Source: Erysipelotrichaceae bacterium
GTDB lineage: Bacteria > Bacillota_I > Bacilli_A > Erysipelotrichales > Erysipelotrichaceae
NCBI GenBank assembly: GCA_017405675.1
Contig: JAFRAB010000015.1
Coordinates: 62,001-126,000 of the forward strand
DNA length: 64,000 nt
Direction: 5' to 3'
Below are positions 26,741 through 36,302 of this stretch, piece by piece. The notes beneath the pieces are model-generated. The model was not told the origin of the DNA. It worked only from the letters and a program-made list of their open reading frames with translations, and searched no databases. Position numbers and translations under genes: made by a program. Every line of letters starts with the position of its first letter. The stretch's first letter is position 1.

Positions 26741-27733
26741 ATGCATAGTTTTATAGTTCCAGTATTTAACAGTGAAAAACACTTAATTGAATGTGTTAAT
26801 AGCATACTTAGGATTCCAATTGAGAAAGAAGTCATTTTGATCGATGATGGTTCAATGGATTCCAGTTTTTCTCTATGCAAAAGCTTGGCTGACAGTAACT
26901 CTCAGATTAGTTTTTATCAAAAGAATAATGGAGGTGCTTCCAGTGCCAGAAATGTTGGAATAGATAAATCCAAAGGTGAGTATATAGTTTTTGTTGATAG
27001 TGATGATACACTGGATTCTGAAAAGTATGAGAATTTATTAAATACTACAAATACTTTTGGTTTGATAATTTATGGCATGGCATTTGATTATTATCAAGAC
27101 AAAAAGTTTGTTAGAACTGATTTGTTAAGCAATAGATATTATGGAGAAAAAACTATAACAGATATCAGGTCTATGTTCAGAGATTATTTTGATAATAACT
27201 GTCTTTCCAGTGCATGCAACAAGATATTTAGAAGTGATGTTATTAAGAATAATAGTATTCGATTTAATGAGAAGATGACATTATATGAAGATCTTGATTT
27301 TGTTATTCAATACTTATCTAAAATTCAAAATGTCCTTTTTTACCCTGAAGCTGTATACCATTACAGACATGATGAAAATCATTCGAAAAACAGAACCAGT
27401 GATTTGGATAAAGTAGCGAAAAATCTGGATCAACTATCAGTTTCGATAAACCAGTTTTCTACTGAAAAAACAGTACATTCAGTATTGTCGAATCTGTACA
27501 TTAGTATTCTTATATCGAGCATTATGAGCAATAATGGAACACTAATTAGATTAGATAGTGTTGACAAGTACATTAATAACTTAAATATAGATGAGGAAGA
27601 ATTGTCTTACAACAATAAGACAGTTTATGTTATGTTAAAGAAGAAGCAGTATAGTAGACTTCATGCTGTGTTGAAATGGAGAATAATTAAAAACCACTTA
27701 AAAAAGTCTTTAAAACAACTCATAAGAAGGTAG
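26741..27733 (+). CDS. GT2-family glycosyltransferase
   Basis: The 330-residue GT-A enzyme has HSFIVPVFNSEKHLIECV, LIDDGSMDSS near 36 and VFVDSDDTLDSEKY near 84. No good ribosome site is found within 15 nt of the ATG; a GGGAGAGG at 26711 is too distant, so initiation may be weak. It precedes licD by 5 nt. Confidence 0.83.
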   Translation: MHSFIVPVFNSEKHLIECVNSILRIPIEKEVILIDDGSMDSSFSLCKSLADSNSQISFYQKNNGGASSARNVGIDKSKGEYIVFVDSDDTLDSEKYENLLNTTNTFGLIIYGMAFDYYQDKKFVRTDLLSNRYYGEKTITDIRSMFRDYFDNNCLSSACNKIFRSDVIKNNSIRFNEKMTLYEDLDFVIQYLSKIQNVLFYPEAVYHYRHDENHSKNRTSDLDKVAKNLDQLSVSINQFSTEKTVHSVLSNLYISILISSIMSNNGTLIRLDSVDKYINNLNIDEEELSYNNKTVYVMLKKKQYSRLHAVLKWRIIKNHLKKSLKQLIRR

Positions 27734-27738
27734 TTAAA

Positions 27739-28545
27739 ATGAAACCAATAAGCCTTAAGGAGATGCAGCAGATTGAACTGGATTTGCTGAAAGAGTTTGA
27801 CAAGTTATGCAAAAGAGAAAACCTTCGTTATTATATTGACGGAGGTACTTTGCTTGGTGCTATGTGTTATGAAGGTTTCATTCCTTGGGATGATGATATA
27901 GACTTGAAAATGCCTAGACCTGACTATAATAAGCTAGCTTCTTTTGGAGAGTTTTTACCGTCACATATTTCTTTGGTTGTTCCTTCTAAAGAAAAATGTG
28001 AATATACGATGACTAAGTTGTTTGATAACAGAACAGTATTAATAGAAAAACATCATGGGGTAGAAAAGAAAACAGGCGTTTATATAGATATACTTCCAAT
28101 GGATGGACATCCCGAAAATGATGAAAAACATTATAGAGTTCTACAGAAGTATAATTCTTTATTCCATAATTCACTTTATAAATATAAATCACTAAAAGAA
28201 TCCTCATCTTTTATAACAAGACTCAGTGCAATTATATATAGTGTAGTTTATACTCCGTGGAAACTCCTTTGCAAACTTACTTCAACAGCTGAAAAGTATA
28301 AGTACGATCAGTCTCAATATGTTGGATTGCTGATTGAAGGTGAATATAAAAAAGAACGATTTGAAAGACAGCAACTTGATAACTGTGTTTATCTACCATT
28401 CGAAAATATGCTGGTACCAGCACCTGCGGAATACGAAAAACATCTACAACAGTTTTATGGCAATCATATTAACAGAAAAGAGCATTATCATAATCTTCCG
28501 TATATTGAATCCAGGCATGACTATGAAGTGTATTGGAAGGAATAA
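27739..28545 (+). CDS. LicD-family phosphotransferase
   Basis: The 268-residue protein belongs to the LicD/fukutin-related nucleotidyltransferase fold (PF04991). The core motif YYIDGGTLLGAM with FIPWDDDIDLKMP spans residues 31-60 and carries the DDDID metal site. LicD enzymes transfer phosphocholine or related phosphate-linked groups onto glycans. The supply genes licABC are not in the window, so the group may be something else, such as glycerol- or ribitol-phosphate. The C-terminus is typical of the family. Spacing to neighbours is a few nucleotides. Confidence 0.88.
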   Translation: MKPISLKEMQQIELDLLKEFDKLCKRENLRYYIDGGTLLGAMCYEGFIPWDDDIDLKMPRPDYNKLASFGEFLPSHISLVVPSKEKCEYTMTKLFDNRTVLIEKHHGVEKKTGVYIDILPMDGHPENDEKHYRVLQKYNSLFHNSLYKYKSLKESSSFITRLSAIIYSVVYTPWKLLCKLTSTAEKYKYDQSQYVGLLIEGEYKKERFERQQLDNCVYLPFENMLVPAPAEYEKHLQQFYGNHINRKEHYHNLPYIESRHDYEVYWKE

Positions 28546-28550
28546 CGTAT

Positions 28551-29537
28551 ATGGATAATATAGAAGTAAGCGTAGCTGTAATCACATACAATATGGAAGG
28601 ATATCTGCGTCAGCTGCTTGACAGTATTCTTAAACAGAAAACTTCATTTAAATATGAAATAGTTGTAGATGATGATTATTCGCCGGATAACTCCAGGCAA
28701 GTATTACTAGAATATCAGGATAGATATCCTGGCATTTTTACTTTATCATTAAGAGATAAAAATGTTGGCGGCAGTAAAAACATGTATGGAGTTTTGAAAC
28801 AGTGCAGGGGAAAATATATAGCCATTCTTGAAGGAGATGACTGGTGGGAAGCGGAGGATAAGCTTCAATACCAATATGATTTCATGGAGACTCATCCAGA
28901 ATATATTGGAATGTATTGTAATTCATGGTGTGAATTAAGCAGAACTGAGAGTATACAGAGAGTCAGAAGAAACATAACAGAACCAATGGTATTTACTCTA
29001 AAAGACTTTATGAACTTTCATTTCTTTGACAGACTGCCTAACAGTACAGATACAGCTTTCTTCAAAAATATTTTTAAAAATGCTGATAAGAAAGAAATTG
29101 ATGTATTTTATAAAGCACATAAAATGGTCTGGGATCAGTCGCTTGCGCTTATTCTTTATGGAAAAGGAAAAATATATGTTGATCCAAGAATTGTCAGTCA
29201 TCATAGGACCATAGTGGAGAAAGGCGGAACTAATTACCAATCCAAGTACGCTGTTGAAGATCATAAAGTAAGTGATGCTTATATGTATGCTCAGCATGAA
29301 GAATATATGGAAAACGTCCTAAAGATTAACTGTAAAGAATTCTACAAGGTAAGAGGAATGATTTTTGCGGAAGCATATTGGATAGCTAAGAAAAGCGGTA
29401 AAACAGAAGATAAACAGAAATACATCGAGATTTGGAACCAAAGAAAAAAGAAATGGCCTCTGATTTATTGGACTGTTTTTAGAGGCATGGGAACATTGAA
29501 AAGGAAAGTGACAAGATGGAAGGGCCAAAAACACTAA
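28551..29537 (+). CDS. GT2-family glycosyltransferase
   Basis: The ATG at 28551 sits 9 nt after GGAAGGA and 5 nt after the licD stop; the longer frame would begin inside licD. The 328-residue GT-A enzyme has VAVITYNMEGYLRQLLDSIL, VVDDDYSPDNS near 38 and AILEGDDWWEAEDK near 87. The EGDDWW form is frequent in this subgroup. Its 3' end overlaps the next gene by 22 nt. Confidence 0.84.
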   Translation: MDNIEVSVAVITYNMEGYLRQLLDSILKQKTSFKYEIVVDDDYSPDNSRQVLLEYQDRYPGIFTLSLRDKNVGGSKNMYGVLKQCRGKYIAILEGDDWWEAEDKLQYQYDFMETHPEYIGMYCNSWCELSRTESIQRVRRNITEPMVFTLKDFMNFHFFDRLPNSTDTAFFKNIFKNADKKEIDVFYKAHKMVWDQSLALILYGKGKIYVDPRIVSHHRTIVEKGGTNYQSKYAVEDHKVSDAYMYAQHEEYMENVLKINCKEFYKVRGMIFAEAYWIAKKSGKTEDKQKYIEIWNQRKKKWPLIYWTVFRGMGTLKRKVTRWKGQKH

Positions 29538-30064
29538 AAGAATTAAAAGCATACATAAAAAAGGATCTTAAATATTATGGTAATAAACCAGTAAAAACAT
29601 TTCTAAGCAGATACTTCTTTGAACCTGGCTTTAAATATATAGTTTGGCTAAGACGGACTAGATATTGTTTCCTTAGTAAAAAGAAGGTTCTATATGCTTT
29701 TTGTTGGATATTTTTAAAGCACTATGCTAATAAATACCACTTTGATATTTCTTACCAAGCACAAATTGGACCTGGATTGGTGATTGCACATATGGGTTAC
29801 ATAATTGTCATGAAGAATGATATAATCGGATCAAACTGCTATTTGCGACCTGGAGTTGTTTTTGGAAAAAAACTGACAGAAACTACAGGTGGAGCAGTAG
29901 TTGGAAACAATGTTAGTTTTGGTGTTGGGAGTGTTATAGTTGGTAATGTTACCATAGGCAATAATGTTATAGTTGGAGCTAATTCAGTTATCACAAAAGA
30001 TGTTCCTTCAAACTGTGTTGTTGCTGGTGTGCCTGCACAAGTTATCAGAAAACTAGAAGAATAA
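29516..30064 (+). CDS. CysE-like serine/sugar O-acetyltransferase
   Basis: The 182-residue protein has a basic N-terminal helical region (residues 1-75) and a left-handed beta-helix acetyltransferase domain from about residue 80: IGPGLVIAHMGYIIV, then repeating VVGNNVSFGVGSVIVGNVTIGNNVIV and the closing VVAGVPAQVIRK. The fold is that of CysE. Inside a glycan locus it more likely acetylates a sugar than makes O-acetylserine. GGAAAG precedes the ATG. Confidence 0.8.
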   Translation: MEGPKTLKELKAYIKKDLKYYGNKPVKTFLSRYFFEPGFKYIVWLRRTRYCFLSKKKVLYAFCWIFLKHYANKYHFDISYQAQIGPGLVIAHMGYIIVMKNDIIGSNCYLRPGVVFGKKLTETTGGAVVGNNVSFGVGSVIVGNVTIGNNVIVGANSVITKDVPSNCVVAGVPAQVIRKLEE

Positions 30065-30072
30065 AAAAGTAT

Positions 30073-30930
30073 ATGACAAAAAAGAAGTGTAAAATATGGT
30101 GTTTACTAATTTTGACAATGTTTATAACACTTTTTTTTGTGTATTCTATTTTATTCAATAAAAGCTTTATATTATCTTATTATGAAATAAAAAGTGGGTT
30201 TTCTGAAAATGTCAGGATTGTTCATCTGACAGATCTTCATAATTATCTATTTGGTAAAAATAACACAAAACTAATCAAGCAAGTTTTGTATGAAAGCCCT
30301 GATATAGTAGTTATGACTGGTGATATGATCAACGAAAATGAAGAAGATCTTAGTGTAATTCTGTCACTGATCAGAGAGTTAAATAAAAGCGTTCCCGTAT
30401 ATTATAGCTTTGGTAACGATGAAACAATATATGAAAGAGAGTTTCAAAATGATTTGACTTATCAATTAGAAGAAGCCGGTGCTGTAGTGCTGAATTATAA
30501 CTATCTTGATATTGTTGTCAGGAATCAATTGATTAGAATCGGAGGTTATTACGGTTATTACAGAACACCTCATATGGATACAAGTGATCAAGATAAACGT
30601 AACGCTATGAATGAATTCTGTGATTCTTTTGAGAATACAGATACTTTCAAATTGTTATTATCGCATATTCCAACAACGTGGTTGGATTGGAATAGGATTG
30701 ATGATTTTCCTGTTGATCTTGTTTTATGTGGTCACTATCATGGTGGTCAAATAAGAATACCGTTTATAGGTGGACTATATGCCCCAAATGTAGGATGGCT
30801 TCCAAAATATACAAAGGGATTGTTTAAAGGAAAAAGTGCAACCTGTATTCTTTCTGCGGGATTAGGAACAGAAGGTTTTCCTCCAAGAATAAACAATCCA
30901 CCAGAGATAGTAATTATTGATTTGAAATAA
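30073..30930 (+). CDS. Membrane-anchored metallophosphoesterase
   Basis: The 285-residue protein has an N-terminal transmembrane helix (about 9-29) and a calcineurin-like phosphoesterase domain: VHLTDLHN near 51 (D-x-H), VMTGDM near 81 (GD), LLSHIPTTW near 196 and LCGHYHGGQIRIP near 218. The third block reads SFGNDE near 116, where the family normally has GNHD/E, so a catalytic His is replaced by Asp. It would face the outside of the membrane like YkuE-type enzymes and may trim phospho-linked groups or lipid carriers. The ribosome site is weak. Confidence 0.75.
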   Translation: MTKKKCKIWCLLILTMFITLFFVYSILFNKSFILSYYEIKSGFSENVRIVHLTDLHNYLFGKNNTKLIKQVLYESPDIVVMTGDMINENEEDLSVILSLIRELNKSVPVYYSFGNDETIYEREFQNDLTYQLEEAGAVVLNYNYLDIVVRNQLIRIGGYYGYYRTPHMDTSDQDKRNAMNEFCDSFENTDTFKLLLSHIPTTWLDWNRIDDFPVDLVLCGHYHGGQIRIPFIGGLYAPNVGWLPKYTKGLFKGKSATCILSAGLGTEGFPPRINNPPEIVIIDLK

Positions 30931-30948
30931 TGCACATATTTGTATAAT
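30922..30948 (+). promoter_or_regulatory. Possible internal promoter before Wzm/Wzt
   Basis: TTGAAA (30922-30927) and TATAAT (30943-30948) are separated by 15 bp, shorter than ideal. They lie in the 43-nt gap upstream of the ABC-2 permease gene. Confidence 0.4.
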
Positions 30949-30973
30949 ATTAAAAGGTATCAGGAGGATAAGC

Positions 30974-31837
30974 ATGTCTGAACCTATTACAAGTAATGAA
31001 CAGTACCATATTCATATTTCGTCTGAACATAAGCTTTTGGATTTGAATTTGAAAGAAGTATGGAAATACAGAGATTTAATCTTTCTTTTTACAAAGAGGA
31101 ATTTTGCTGTACGTTACAAACAGACAATTTTAGGACCAGCATGGCTTTTTCTGAATCCATTTATAACCAGTGTGATGCACACTATTGTTTTTGGAAGAAT
31201 TGCGAAAATAGGTACTGATGGTATACCTCAGATTTTGTTTCATCTTACCGGAAGCGCTTTTTGGAGTTTCTTTTCATCATGTTTAGTTGGAAATGCATCA
31301 ACTTTTACAGCTAATGCCAGAGTTTTTGGTAAAGTATACTTTCCAAGGCTTACAACCCCAATTTCAAATGTTTTATCCAATGCCATTCAGTTTGGTATAC
31401 AGATGACAATGGTTTTGGGTTTTTTAATATATTTTAGTATTAATAAAATGGTAGTACCTAATTGGCTTTATTTTCTTCTCATTCCTTTTTTACTCATTCA
31501 GTTGGGGCTTATGGGAATGGGAGTTGGCATTATTATATCCAGCTTGACGACTAAATATCGAGATTTAAGTGTTCTTGTAGGATTTGGTATGTCTTTGTGG
31601 ATGTATGGAACACCTGTTGTGTATCCCCTGTCAACAATCAGCGATGGGTTATTGAAACAGTTAGTTATGTTAAATCCTGTGACTGCACCAATAGAATTAT
31701 TCAGATACATAGTTTTAGGGCGGGGAGCAGTTATGCCAGAGTATTTGATATACTCACGGATTTTTACTATAATTGTTGCTTTGTTGGGAATCATTATTTT
31801 CAATAAAGTCGAGAGAACCTTTATGGATACTGTTTAA
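30974..31837 (+). CDS. ABC-2 polysaccharide export permease (Wzm/TagG-like)
   Basis: The 287-residue membrane protein has an N-terminal interfacial segment (LKEVWKYRDLIFLFTKRNFAVRYKQTILGPAWLF is its hallmark region, residues 26-59) and six membrane helices, the ABC-2 exporter pattern. Together with the ATPase encoded 12 nt downstream it forms a Wzm/Wzt or TagG/TagH pore that moves a complete glycan or teichoic-acid-like polymer across the membrane. AGGAGG precedes the ATG. Confidence 0.88.
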   Translation: MSEPITSNEQYHIHISSEHKLLDLNLKEVWKYRDLIFLFTKRNFAVRYKQTILGPAWLFLNPFITSVMHTIVFGRIAKIGTDGIPQILFHLTGSAFWSFFSSCLVGNASTFTANARVFGKVYFPRLTTPISNVLSNAIQFGIQMTMVLGFLIYFSINKMVVPNWLYFLLIPFLLIQLGLMGMGVGIIISSLTTKYRDLSVLVGFGMSLWMYGTPVVYPLSTISDGLLKQLVMLNPVTAPIELFRYIVLGRGAVMPEYLIYSRIFTIIVALLGIIIFNKVERTFMDTV

Positions 31838-31849
31838 TGGAGGCTATTT

Positions 31850-33133
31850 ATGGATAATAGAGAAGTAGCTATTAAAATTAGTAACGTAAAGAAACAGTAC
31901 AGATTGGGAAGAATTGGCGGAGGGACTCTGCAAAAAGACCTTCAAAGCTGGTGGGCAAAAAAAAGAGGTAAAGAGGATCCTAATGTACGAATAGGCCAGA
32001 AAGAGCGTATAAAGGGAACAACCTTTATGGCACTTAATGGTATTGATCTTACTGTATATAAAGGTGAAGCCTTAGGTATTATTGGTAGAAATGGTGCCGG
32101 GAAAAGCACTCTTTTAAAGTTACTTTCAAGAGTGACAGCTCCATCTGAAGGTGAAATAGATATTTATGGAAGAATAACTTCAATGCTTGAAGTTGGCACT
32201 GGTTTTAATGGAGAAATGACAGGCAGAGAGAATATATATCTTAATGGTGCAATTTTGGGAATGACAAAGGCTGAAATTGACAGAAAGATGGAAGATATCA
32301 TTGATTTTTCTGAAGTAAGAGAGTTTATCGATACACCTGTTAAAAGATATTCTAGTGGTATGTATGTTAAACTGGCATTCTCTGTTGCAGCTCACCTTGA
32401 TTCTGAAATTATGATAATGGATGAAGTATTGGCTGTTGGTGATATGGCATTTCAGAAAAAATGTCTTGATAAGATGAGGGATGTTGCTAATAAAGAGGGA
32501 AGAACAGTACTTTATGTCAGTCATAATATGAACACCATCAGACAATTATGTTCCAGATGTATAGTATTATCTGAAGGCAAGATGATTTATGATGGTGATG
32601 TTGAAGAGGCTATTAGACAATATATGGATATTTCCATTATTGACGATTATAAAATTGATTATACAGTCATTCCTCGTTTGAATTGGCTGACCAACACAAA
32701 AATACGTACATTATCTGCCGAGTATATTAGTAAAACCAGTACTTCCTTTTTATCAAAAGAAAAGGTTGTCTTAAGAATCAAATGGATCAATGAACATGAT
32801 GTAGAAGATGTTTCTTTTAGAATAGAGTTTTTAGATATAACAAGAAAACCAATAGGTACCAGTGTTATCAGTGATTTTTATTCTGGTAAAGCAGGGGGAA
32901 ATGATACTATGGATATTGAAATTGATATAAGTATGTTTGTGACTGGGAAGTACACTACTAATTATGTTTTCTTTAAAACAAATCATGCAGGTAGTAGCGA
33001 GAACTATGATTGTGTACATGGATTGAATTTCGACATTGTTGATGATAGCAGCATTGTTTGGGACGAAAAATCATGGGGAAAATTGAAAATGTCAACAATT
33101 CAATTATTGCGTTTAGATAGTGAGGAAAAATAA
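31850..33133 (+). CDS. ABC polysaccharide export ATPase with Wzt-like tail
   Basis: The 427-residue protein has an ATPase domain (about residues 1-250): Walker A GRNGAGKST near 81, signature YSSGMYVKLAFSVA near 167 and Walker B IMIMDEVLAVGD near 187. A C-terminal beta-rich extension (about 265-427) resembles the Wzt carbohydrate-binding domain, which recognises a modified chain end before export. Family members without this tail export unmodified chains, so a chain-terminal cap is likely here. The stop overlaps the Stealth gene start by one base. Confidence 0.88.
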   Translation: MDNREVAIKISNVKKQYRLGRIGGGTLQKDLQSWWAKKRGKEDPNVRIGQKERIKGTTFMALNGIDLTVYKGEALGIIGRNGAGKSTLLKLLSRVTAPSEGEIDIYGRITSMLEVGTGFNGEMTGRENIYLNGAILGMTKAEIDRKMEDIIDFSEVREFIDTPVKRYSSGMYVKLAFSVAAHLDSEIMIMDEVLAVGDMAFQKKCLDKMRDVANKEGRTVLYVSHNMNTIRQLCSRCIVLSEGKMIYDGDVEEAIRQYMDISIIDDYKIDYTVIPRLNWLTNTKIRTLSAEYISKTSTSFLSKEKVVLRIKWINEHDVEDVSFRIEFLDITRKPIGTSVISDFYSGKAGGNDTMDIEIDISMFVTGKYTTNYVFFKTNHAGSSENYDCVHGLNFDIVDDSSIVWDEKSWGKLKMSTIQLLRLDSEEK

Positions 33134-34281
33134 TGCCAAAAAAAATGCTGATGCCTCTTAGAAGAATTCATGGCAAAATAGACAATTATGTTACGGATAA
33201 GAACATGATGCTAAAGGGGTATAATAACTCCAAAAAAATATCAAAGAATCAAGAAATCCTGAATGAAGATTATCCGGTGGATTTTGTCGTACTCTGGGTT
33301 GATGGTAGCGATCCTGAATGGTTAGCTGAAAAGTCTAAATATCAAAATAATGATGATATGATAAAAAAATACAACACAGCAGCCAGATTTAGAGAGTGGG
33401 ATAATTTTAATTATTGGTTTAGGTCTGTAGAACAGTATGCGCCATGGGTAAGATACGTATATTTAGTTACATGGGGTCATACACCAGCTTGGCTAAACAA
33501 GGAACATCGAAAATTAAAAATAATCAAACATCAGGATTTTATTCCTCAAAAATACTTGCCAACATTTAGCTGTAATCCTATTCAATTAAATTTGTGGAGA
33601 ATCGAAGGGTTGAGTGAACATTATGTTTGTTTTGATGATGATATATTCATAACAAAGCCTTTAAACAAAAGTGATTTTTTTTACAATGGACTTCCAAAAG
33701 AATGTGCTATAGCTAAACCAGAGTATCCTCGTGTTAATATGGACACTTGGGAACATCAATTATTTAATGTGGCTGGAGTTATTAATTCTTCATTTGATAT
33801 AAAAAAGTCTATTGCTAAAAATCCTGAAAAATGGTTCTCATATAAATATGGCAACTATTTGAAATATAATGTCCGAGCATATGAAGATAATAAGATCGTT
33901 GGCATGTACTATACTCATCTAGCAGGTCCGAGTCGTAAATCAGTTTGTAAAGAAGTATGGGATGAGATTGGAGAGCAGTTAGATAAAACGTGTATGAACA
34001 GATTTAGAACAATGAGTGATTTAATATTACAAGTATTTAGATTGTGGAATATTTTTAAAGGAGATTTTGAACCTGTTGAAAGAGATTATTATGGATATGC
34101 AGCTAATATTACTCCTGACAATTTTGATTATTTTAAAAAATGTATTTTAAGTGATAATTATAAAATGATTTGTGTGAATGATTCAGATTATTTAAAGGAA
34201 GAAAATTTTGATCAATTAAAAAACCAACTTCTCAAAGTGTTTGAAACTAAATATCCAGAGAAAAGCTCATTTGAATTGTAA
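33133..34281 (+). CDS. Stealth-family phosphotransferase
   Basis: The 382-residue protein carries the Stealth blocks: DFVVLWVDGSDPEWLAE (CR1, near residue 49), then FREWDNFNYWFRSVEQYAPW to YVCFDDDIFITKPL (CR2, about 87-180), NMDTWEHQLFN (CR3, near 197) and a C-terminal DYYGYAANITPDNF region (CR4). These enzymes transfer hexose-1-phosphate to give phosphodiester-linked glycans, such as capsules of Neisseria type. It follows the ATPase gene with a one-base overlap, tying phosphodiester linkage to the Wzm/Wzt pathway. Confidence 0.88.
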   Translation: MPKKMLMPLRRIHGKIDNYVTDKNMMLKGYNNSKKISKNQEILNEDYPVDFVVLWVDGSDPEWLAEKSKYQNNDDMIKKYNTAARFREWDNFNYWFRSVEQYAPWVRYVYLVTWGHTPAWLNKEHRKLKIIKHQDFIPQKYLPTFSCNPIQLNLWRIEGLSEHYVCFDDDIFITKPLNKSDFFYNGLPKECAIAKPEYPRVNMDTWEHQLFNVAGVINSSFDIKKSIAKNPEKWFSYKYGNYLKYNVRAYEDNKIVGMYYTHLAGPSRKSVCKEVWDEIGEQLDKTCMNRFRTMSDLILQVFRLWNIFKGDFEPVERDYYGYAANITPDNFDYFKKCILSDNYKMICVNDSDYLKEENFDQLKNQLLKVFETKYPEKSSFEL

Positions 34282-34351
34282 TAGATTGATATAAAATTAG
34301 TTTATAACTTTATTAAGATTTAGTAGACAACTTATTATTTAACTAATTAAT

Positions 34352-35335
34352 ATGCCAAAAATATCAGTAATTGTACCCATATATAAAATTGAAGATTATT
34401 TAAGTGATTGCATTATAAGTATACTGTCACAGAGTTTTACTGACTTTGAACTAATACTTGTTGATGACGGAAGCCCTGATAATTGCGGCAATATCTGTGA
34501 TGAATATGCACAAATAGATAGAAGAGTTGTTGTTGTTCATCAAAGAAATGCTGGAGTATCTGCTTCTAGAAATACGGGTTTAGATATAGCAACTGGACAA
34601 TATATTTCCTTTATTGATGGTGATGATATTGTAGCTAATGATTATTTATCAGTTCTCTACAATATGATAACTATTAATGATTCCGGCATTTCATGTTGTG
34701 GTTTTCAAAAGTTCAGCGGTGAAAATACAATCAGTTTTGTAGATAGAGATACTGATAGCAAGGTATTAGAAGGAAAAAAACTTTTAAAAGATATATATGC
34801 AGATATATCCTATATTCCTATTACTCTATGGGGCAAACTATATAAAAAATATTTATTTAATAACATAAGATTTCCTGAAGGCAGAATACATGAGGATCAA
34901 GCAATATTACCCATAGTCATTTATTCTGCCGAAACGGTATGTATTACTGATTTGGTTTTATATGGCTATAGGCAAAGATCAAATAGTATAATGGGGGAAG
35001 AGTTTTCTGTAAAGAGATACGATGATTTGTATTCAATTGATAAATGTATAAGTTTTTTTGCGAATCAGGAAGAATATGAACTTGTGAATTTAGCCCAGGA
35101 AAAAAAGAAGATTCTTATTGCTGAATACTCTATTGAGGCAATAAATGCAGGGATTTTCGAATTTGTTCCTGATCAATATAAATTATCTGAGTATAAAGCT
35201 TTGAACTATCTTAGAAAGAAACTTCCTGATCAAAAATATACATACTATTTATCTAAAGTACATCCTAATTGGGTAGTGCCTCACGAGTATTTAATGAGAA
35301 TTCTGAGAACTCTGGGAATTAATAATAATGGCTGA
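34352..35335 (+). CDS. GT2-family glycosyltransferase
   Basis: The 327-residue GT-A enzyme has ISVIVPIYKIEDYLSDCI, VDDGSPDNCG near 38 and SFIDGDDIV near 88, with Gly in place of the second Ser of DSDD. No clear ribosome site precedes the ATG; the 70-nt AT-rich gap before it shows no hairpin. It is closely related in its first half to the gene at 35351, suggesting local duplication. Confidence 0.85.
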   Translation: MPKISVIVPIYKIEDYLSDCIISILSQSFTDFELILVDDGSPDNCGNICDEYAQIDRRVVVVHQRNAGVSASRNTGLDIATGQYISFIDGDDIVANDYLSVLYNMITINDSGISCCGFQKFSGENTISFVDRDTDSKVLEGKKLLKDIYADISYIPITLWGKLYKKYLFNNIRFPEGRIHEDQAILPIVIYSAETVCITDLVLYGYRQRSNSIMGEEFSVKRYDDLYSIDKCISFFANQEEYELVNLAQEKKKILIAEYSIEAINAGIFEFVPDQYKLSEYKALNYLRKKLPDQKYTYYLSKVHPNWVVPHEYLMRILRTLGINNNG

Positions 35336-35350
35336 TTATAGGAGAAAGAG

Positions 35351-36277
35351 ATGGCAAAACTTTCAATTATAGTTCCTGTTTATAATGTGGAACCATATCT
35401 TCATAAATGTCTAGAGAGTATTATGAATCAGACTTTCAGAGATTTTGAAGTGATTGTGATTGATGATGGATCTACTGACAGAAGCGGTATAATATGCGAT
35501 GAATTTGCTGAAGTTGACAATCGCTTTACAGTTATACATCAGCAGAATAAAGGTGTCAGTGCATCAAGAAATCGTGGCCTTGAACTTGCTCATGGAGAAT
35601 ATGTCAGTTTTATTGACAGTGATGACTGGATTGAACCAGAGATGTATGGCGAAATGATAGACACTTCAATTCGCTATAGTGTTGATATTGTCGCATGTGA
35701 TTATAGGCAAGGAAACGGAAACGATCACCGTCCTGAAGACATTTATGAAAAAACGTTTACTCAGGAAGAATTACTTATGGATGCATTCGGAATACCTTCT
35801 TTATTGCTTGGTGTCTGCTGGAATAAGCTTTTTTCTAGACAATGTATAAATGATATCAGATTTGAAAGCAAACTCGCTAATTACGAAGATACTGTATTCT
35901 TATGCAACAGTTATCTTAATTGCAATGGTGCAGTTTATCTGGGTAAAAAGTTTTATGTTGTCACTGTCAGGAATGACAGCGCCAGTAGAAAGAGAGATGT
36001 AAAGACAATTGTTTCAAAGTATCATGGATGTATGTTTTTACATGACATGATTATTGAAATGAAGGTTTCAAAAGCAGTGAAAAAACAGGTTTCTGAAAAA
36101 ACACTTGATACACTGTTAAAACATATCAAGGAAGCAAAATTAACAGGAAATAACGATTCATGTGAAAAACTGGTAAAAGTATTAAAACAAGAAGTAGTAA
36201 ATAAGAGCATTTTATCATTGATTAAAGGGTATATTTCACCTGGTAAGGCATATGGTTTTATTAGAAGCATAATTTAA
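35351..36277 (+). CDS. GT2-family glycosyltransferase
   Basis: The 308-residue GT-A enzyme shows LSIIVPVYNVEPYLHKCLES, VIDDGSTDRSG near 38 and FIDSDDWIEPEMY near 88. AGGAGA precedes the ATG. It belongs to the same subgroup as the genes at 19446 and 34352. Confidence 0.86.
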   Translation: MAKLSIIVPVYNVEPYLHKCLESIMNQTFRDFEVIVIDDGSTDRSGIICDEFAEVDNRFTVIHQQNKGVSASRNRGLELAHGEYVSFIDSDDWIEPEMYGEMIDTSIRYSVDIVACDYRQGNGNDHRPEDIYEKTFTQEELLMDAFGIPSLLLGVCWNKLFSRQCINDIRFESKLANYEDTVFLCNSYLNCNGAVYLGKKFYVVTVRNDSASRKRDVKTIVSKYHGCMFLHDMIIEMKVSKAVKKQVSEKTLDTLLKHIKEAKLTGNNDSCEKLVKVLKQEVVNKSILSLIKGYISPGKAYGFIRSII

Positions 36278-36302
36278 ATACAGTTATTGATTGGCATAGA
36301 AT

